A stretch of DNA of 64,000 nt from Devosia sp. SL43 (GTDB taxonomy: Bacteria; Pseudomonadota; Alphaproteobacteria; Rhizobiales; Devosiaceae), in the NCBI RefSeq assembly GCF_021729885.1, contig NZ_CP063401.1:3154501-3218500 (forward strand), in the 5' to 3' direction. The translations under genes were made by a program, and so were the position numbers. The notes under the pieces are model-generated. The model worked only from the letters and a program-made list of their open reading frames with translations. It was not told the DNA's origin and ran no database searches. Shown piece by piece: positions 60,967-64,000 of the stretch. The stretch's first letter is position 1, and each line of letters begins with the position of its first letter.

Positions 60967-61283
60967 CGGCGGCTCTCCCTGCGGGACCAGGGGCGGGTTC
61001 AGATGCCGCAGGGCCGCGCGATAGACTCAAAATTCGGGCTGTGCGCCCATCCCCTCATGCAATAAATCATTAACCCTAACAGCCGGTTAAAGCGGCCGTT
61101 CCGGGCGTTGCCGCGCCGCCACCGCAGCGCTATGTCGGGGTCAATTAAGACCGACCGGATTGTCACTCAAGACAGCCTCGCCCTTCACTAAGAAGTTTCT
61201 TCAGGTCGTTGACCGCAAACAATAAATTCGGGGATTCCACCCTGCTCTTCGCAGTCGGCGGTTCTTTGGGCGCGCTTTCTTGA
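60967..61283. promoter_or_regulatory. 317-bp region upstream of tadD
   Basis: No gene is evident. On the minus strand TTAA-CCGGCTG-TTAG (61090-61076) resembles a CtrA box with one mismatch, and TTAACC (61070-61075) and GGTTAA (61085-61090) make an inverted repeat. From about 61200 the sequence may include a decayed 5' part of the AAA+ gene. Confidence 0.45.
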
Positions 61284-62353
61284 TCAGCTCTGCTATTCGA
61301 GGCCGCTCATGATGAGGTCCCCTCCGGTGTCCTGAGCTTCCCGTCGACCGAGAACCTTCGTACCCCAGATCTGGTAGCCCATATTCGCCGGGCCCGTCCG
61401 GCGTCCGAGTGCTTGTCACGGCTGCGGCAGGTGGTTGGCGCGAAGCTGGAGAGGCCCAAGCCGGCGACGGTTCGGCTCGATGACCTCGCCGGTTATGGGG
61501 ATACGAAAGCTTGGGGGCTGGAACTCCGTCAGGACATGACGCTGTGGCGCGAGGGAAAGCTCGACTGGGATGAAGTCGATCACCGGGCCGTTGTCCTGGC
61601 CGGCCCGCCCGGCACCGACAAGACCAGCTTCGCAGCCGTGCTTGCCGCAACGCTCGAGGTGCCCTTGGTCGCGTCGAACGTGGCCGAGTGGAACGGGCAT
61701 AAGCATCTGTCGGGTACCCTCAATCGCATGAAGGAGGTCTTTGCTCGGCGACTGCCAACTCACCATGCGTTTTGCTCATCGACGAGATCGATGGCATTTC
61801 AAGCCGAACGCAGATTTCTGGCGACTATGTCGAGTACTGGACCCAGATCGTGAATCTGATGCTAGTCCTCGTGACCGAAGCGATGAACACCCCGGGCTTG
61901 GTGATCGTCGGCGCTACAAACCACGTTGAGCGGATCGATCCGGCTCTGGTGCGCGCCGGTAGGCTTGACCGGATCATTCGGATCGAGTTGTCGGATGCCG
62001 CTCCCATCGCGGCCATTCCGGCGCGCTACGCCGGTGCCGGCGCGTTCGGCAAAGACGTTGCCGCACTGGCCAACCGGCTCGTCGGACGGACTGGGGCCGA
62101 CGTCGAAAGCCTGGTGCGAATGGCGAAAGCCGCCGCGCGGCGGGCGGGGCGGCCATTTTCCGTCCCCGACATCGAGGCGCAGGTCCCCGATCCTATCGAC
62201 AAGTTGTTGCCTCGAATCCGCCGACGCGTCGCGGTTTACCGGAACGCACAACGGATTGTGGCGCAGGTGCTTGGGTTGGCTGAGATGGCGTCCAATGCCG
62301 GCGAGCTCGCTCGTCAGCTGGAAAGGACCCGACGGCGTTTGCCAGGGACATAG
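61284..62353 (+). pseudogene. AAA+ ATPase, frameshifted and with altered Walker A
   Basis: Frame 1, open from 61284 after TGA 61281, encodes LRTPDLVAHIRRARP, DDLAGYGDTKAWGLELRQD and a Walker A position GPPGTDKTSF, with Asp in place of the Gly before Lys. The match then moves to another frame near 61741-61775, where LLIDEIDGIS (Walker B) and NHVERIDPALVRAGRLDR (second region of homology) continue to 62353. A single-base indel must have joined the frames. No good start or ribosome binding site is seen. Together these mark a pseudogene of a cytoplasmic AAA+ protein. Confidence 0.8.
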
Positions 62354-62818
62354 AGCTCAAAACTGGCTTTGGCGAATGTGGGGTGATCTACCTGGACGGT
62401 CCAGACCATCGCCCTGCCGTTTCGCCATCTGCCGCCGCCAGCATACGGCGACGAATTGAGGCGGCGTTAGCGCGGGCGTCGGCCGTCCTGCTTGAGAACG
62501 CCGACGAGCTGGAGCGCATTGATGGAGCAGGGGCCGCCACTGGTCCGAGCGCACCAATTACTAGGCTGCTGCACTAATGGCGACAGACACAGGCGGCGTT
62601 GTGCTTCCAGAGAAGTCTTACTGAACCCGAAGCAACAGCCGGTCTGCTTTGCGCCCTATTTCTGCCGTTCGGGCTGGCATTCGATTTCCCCAAAGCGGTC
62701 GTTCTGGTTAGGGTCTCGCCCGCGTCAGAAATGGGGTGGTTTGCGGACTGGCTGCTTTTGGCAGCGTTGGGGGAATAGCAGACGGGGTTGCTCGCACGTC
62801 GTAACCCTTGGTTGGCCG
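62354..62818. other. Degenerate region, possible small ORF at 62383
   Basis: 465 bp without a convincing gene. A frame from GTG 62383 to 62577 codes for 64 residues with a plausible helical part (AASIRRRIEAALARASAVLL) but lacks a ribosome binding site and any known match. The rest (62580-62818) has no protein-like frame on either strand. It appears to continue the decayed area that includes the AAA+ pseudogene. Confidence 0.4.
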
Positions 62819-64000
62819 CTACTCATCTTGGAACACCTCGCGGCGCTTGCGCCGGAGAGTGGGAAGCAGCATGAGCACGATCAGCAGCACCGCCAGCGCC
62901 AGCATGCTGGCGCTAATTGGGCGCTGCACGAAGGTGAGCGGATCGCCTCGTGAAAAAAGCAGCGCGCGACGCAGAAACTCTTCCATCATCGGGCCAAGGA
63001 TGAAGGCGAGCAGCATTGGGGTAGGTTCCGCATCGAGCTTGCGCACGACATAGCCGGCCACCCCGAACGCTGCCATGCCGAACACATCGAAGACCGTGTT
63101 GTTGACGCTGAATACCCCGATCACACAGAACACCATGATGATAGGAAACAGGTAGTGATAGGGAATTGCGATCATACGCACCCAGATGCCGATCAGCGGC
63201 AGATTGAGCACCAGCAGCATCAGATTGCCCAGCCACATCGAAACGATGAGCCCCCAGAACAGCGTCGGCTGCTGTGTCATGACAGATGGGCCGGGCTGAA
63301 TACCCTGGATGATCATGGCGCCGATCATCATCGCCATCACCGAATTGGACGGCAGACCAAGCGTGAGCATGGGAATGAACGAGGTCTGCGCGCCGGCATT
63401 GTTGGCCGCCTCCGGGCCGGCAACGCCCTCGATGGCGCCGTGGCCAAATTGCTCAGGGTGGCGCGACAGCCGTTTTTCAAGCGAGTAGGAGCCGAACGAA
63501 GCCAGCGCGGCGCCGCCGCCGGGCAGGATGCCAAGCAGCGAGCCGAGTGCTGTGCCGCGCAGGATCGGCGCAATGATCTTGCCCCAATCCTCGCGCGTCG
63601 GCATTAGACCCTTAACAGTCTTGGTCGTGACCGCGCGGCCGGCTTCGTCCTCGAGATTGGCGATGATCTCGCCGATTCCGAACACGCCCATGGCGATGAC
63701 GACGAAGTTGATGCCATCCGACAGCAACGGCATGCCGAATGTGTAGCGCGACACCGCCGAATTCACATCCGTGCCGACCATGCCCAGAAGCAAGCCGACA
63801 AGGATCATCCCTAAAGCATGCAGGACTGCGCCGGAGGCCATGATGATCGAGGCGATAAGACCTAGCACCATGAGCGCGAAATATTCCGTCGGGCCGAACC
63901 GCAGCGCTACACTGGCCAGCGCTGGGGCGAACAGCGCGATCAGCAGGGTCGCGATGGTGCCGGCGATGAACGAACCGATGGCCGCGGTGGCCAGCGCCTT
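62819..64000 (-). CDS. Tripartite tricarboxylate transporter permease (TctA), partial
   Basis: 394 codons are in the window, ending at 62819; the 5' part lies beyond the right edge. The frame runs through to 64000 ([20 protein letters not shown]), upstream of the ATG at 63871. About ten or more membrane helices are present. TctA landmarks are [40 protein letters not shown] and [20 protein letters not shown]. With TctB and a TctC binding protein it imports tricarboxylates or similar acids; those genes should be just upstream, outside the window. Confidence 0.93.
   Translation of the reverse strand, partial: KALATAAIGSFIAGTIATLLIALFAPALASVALRFGPTEYFALMVLGLIASIIMASGAVLHALGMILVGLLLGMVGTDVNSAVSRYTFGMPLLSDGINFVVIAMGVFGIGEIIANLEDEAGRAVTTKTVKGLMPTREDWGKIIAPILRGTALGSLLGILPGGGAALASFGSYSLEKRLSRHPEQFGHGAIEGVAGPEAANNAGAQTSFIPMLTLGLPSNSVMAMMIGAMIIQGIQPGPSVMTQQPTLFWGLIVSMWLGNLMLLVLNLPLIGIWVRMIAIPYHYLFPIIMVFCVIGVFSVNNTVFDVFGMAAFGVAGYVVRKLDAEPTPMLLAFILGPMMEEFLRRALLFSRGDPLTFVQRPISASMLALAVLLIVLMLLPTLRRKRREVFQDE

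Noticed and set aside
62492..62953. Plus-strand frame of 153 codons crossing into the TctA gene
   Set aside because: Cys/Arg/Trp-rich translation without motif, overlapping the 3' end of a well-supported gene on the other strand.
1..64000. CRISPR array
   Set aside because: No set of evenly spaced direct repeats was seen. The repeats present are palindromic singles or pairs.
1..64000. tRNA or rRNA genes
   Set aside because: No cloverleaf with a GGTTCGAATCC-type T-arm and no rRNA segment was recognised in the intergenic gaps. A tRNAscan run would settle this.

Overview
The window is GC-rich, densely coded DNA that looks like a chromosome segment from an alphaproteobacterium of the order Hyphomicrobiales, most likely Devosia or a close relative. 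This placement is inferred from gene content and order (tad/cpa Flp-pilus locus, bmp-cdd-deo nucleoside locus, DUF6384-type trio, Omp25-like remnant, palindromic intergenic repeats). No rRNA or tRNA gene was seen, and no alignment could be run. Both edges cut a gene: an MlrC-like M81 peptidase on the left and a TctA-type permease on the right.

Layout. 1-3.3 kb: mlrC-like gene facing a translationally coupled ridA-SDR-D-threonine-aldolase-like operon. 3.3-7.1 kb: a DUF2306 membrane protein, 3-methyladenine glycosylase, a small membrane protein and recQ. 7.2-17.5 kb: an exopolysaccharide locus with a chain-length regulator, GH5 glycanase, Wzy/ligase, two glycosyltransferases, Wzx-like flippase, polysaccharide deacetylase, GNAT-like protein and DUF1624 acyltransferase. 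17.6-21.4 kb: both halves of a heteromeric ABC exporter, with the degenerate ATP-site elements split between the two proteins. 21.6-24.3 kb: a tandem pair of paralogous secreted proteins of unknown function. 24.4-28.2 kb: TauE/SafE permease, LysR regulator, copper-delivery genes (DUF2946-like, PCuAC, SCO) and a VOC protein. 28.2-32.9 kb: an uncharacterised three-gene operon and a CoxG-like gene, bracketed by two copies of a 130-bp near-perfect inverted repeat. 33.3-47.9 kb: a complete nucleoside import and catabolism locus (bmp-ABC, cdd, PNP, deoC, ALDH16-type dehydrogenase, deoA, deoB, upp) with a tannase-family esterase inside it. 48.0-61.0 kb: HAD phosphatase, then the Flp/Tad pilus locus (two TadE-like pseudopilins, a short CpaC-N protein, flp, cpaA, cpaB, cpaC, cpaE, cpaF, tadB, tadC, and tadD on the far side). 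59.7-62.8 kb also holds a decaying stretch with an outer-membrane beta-barrel remnant and a frameshifted AAA+ ATPase. 62.8-64 kb: tctA.

How they work together. The nucleoside locus imports nucleosides, deaminates cytidine, phosphorolyses purine and thymine nucleosides, isomerises pentose-1-phosphate and splits deoxyribose-5-phosphate; the ALDH16-type enzyme could then oxidise the acetaldehyde. The pilus locus encodes most of a Flp system, but I find no cpaD and no large TadG.

The most interesting signal is regulatory. Boxes resembling the CtrA site (TTAA-N7-TTAA) lie 80-125 bp upstream of flp, cpaB, the tadE pair and tadD. One exact match precedes a tiny predicted membrane protein at 32987. 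This suggests a cell-cycle-type regulon for the pilus and an unstudied 40-residue protein. Other candidates for new biology are the trio at 28.3-32.0 kb and the secreted paralogue pair at 21.6-24.3 kb.
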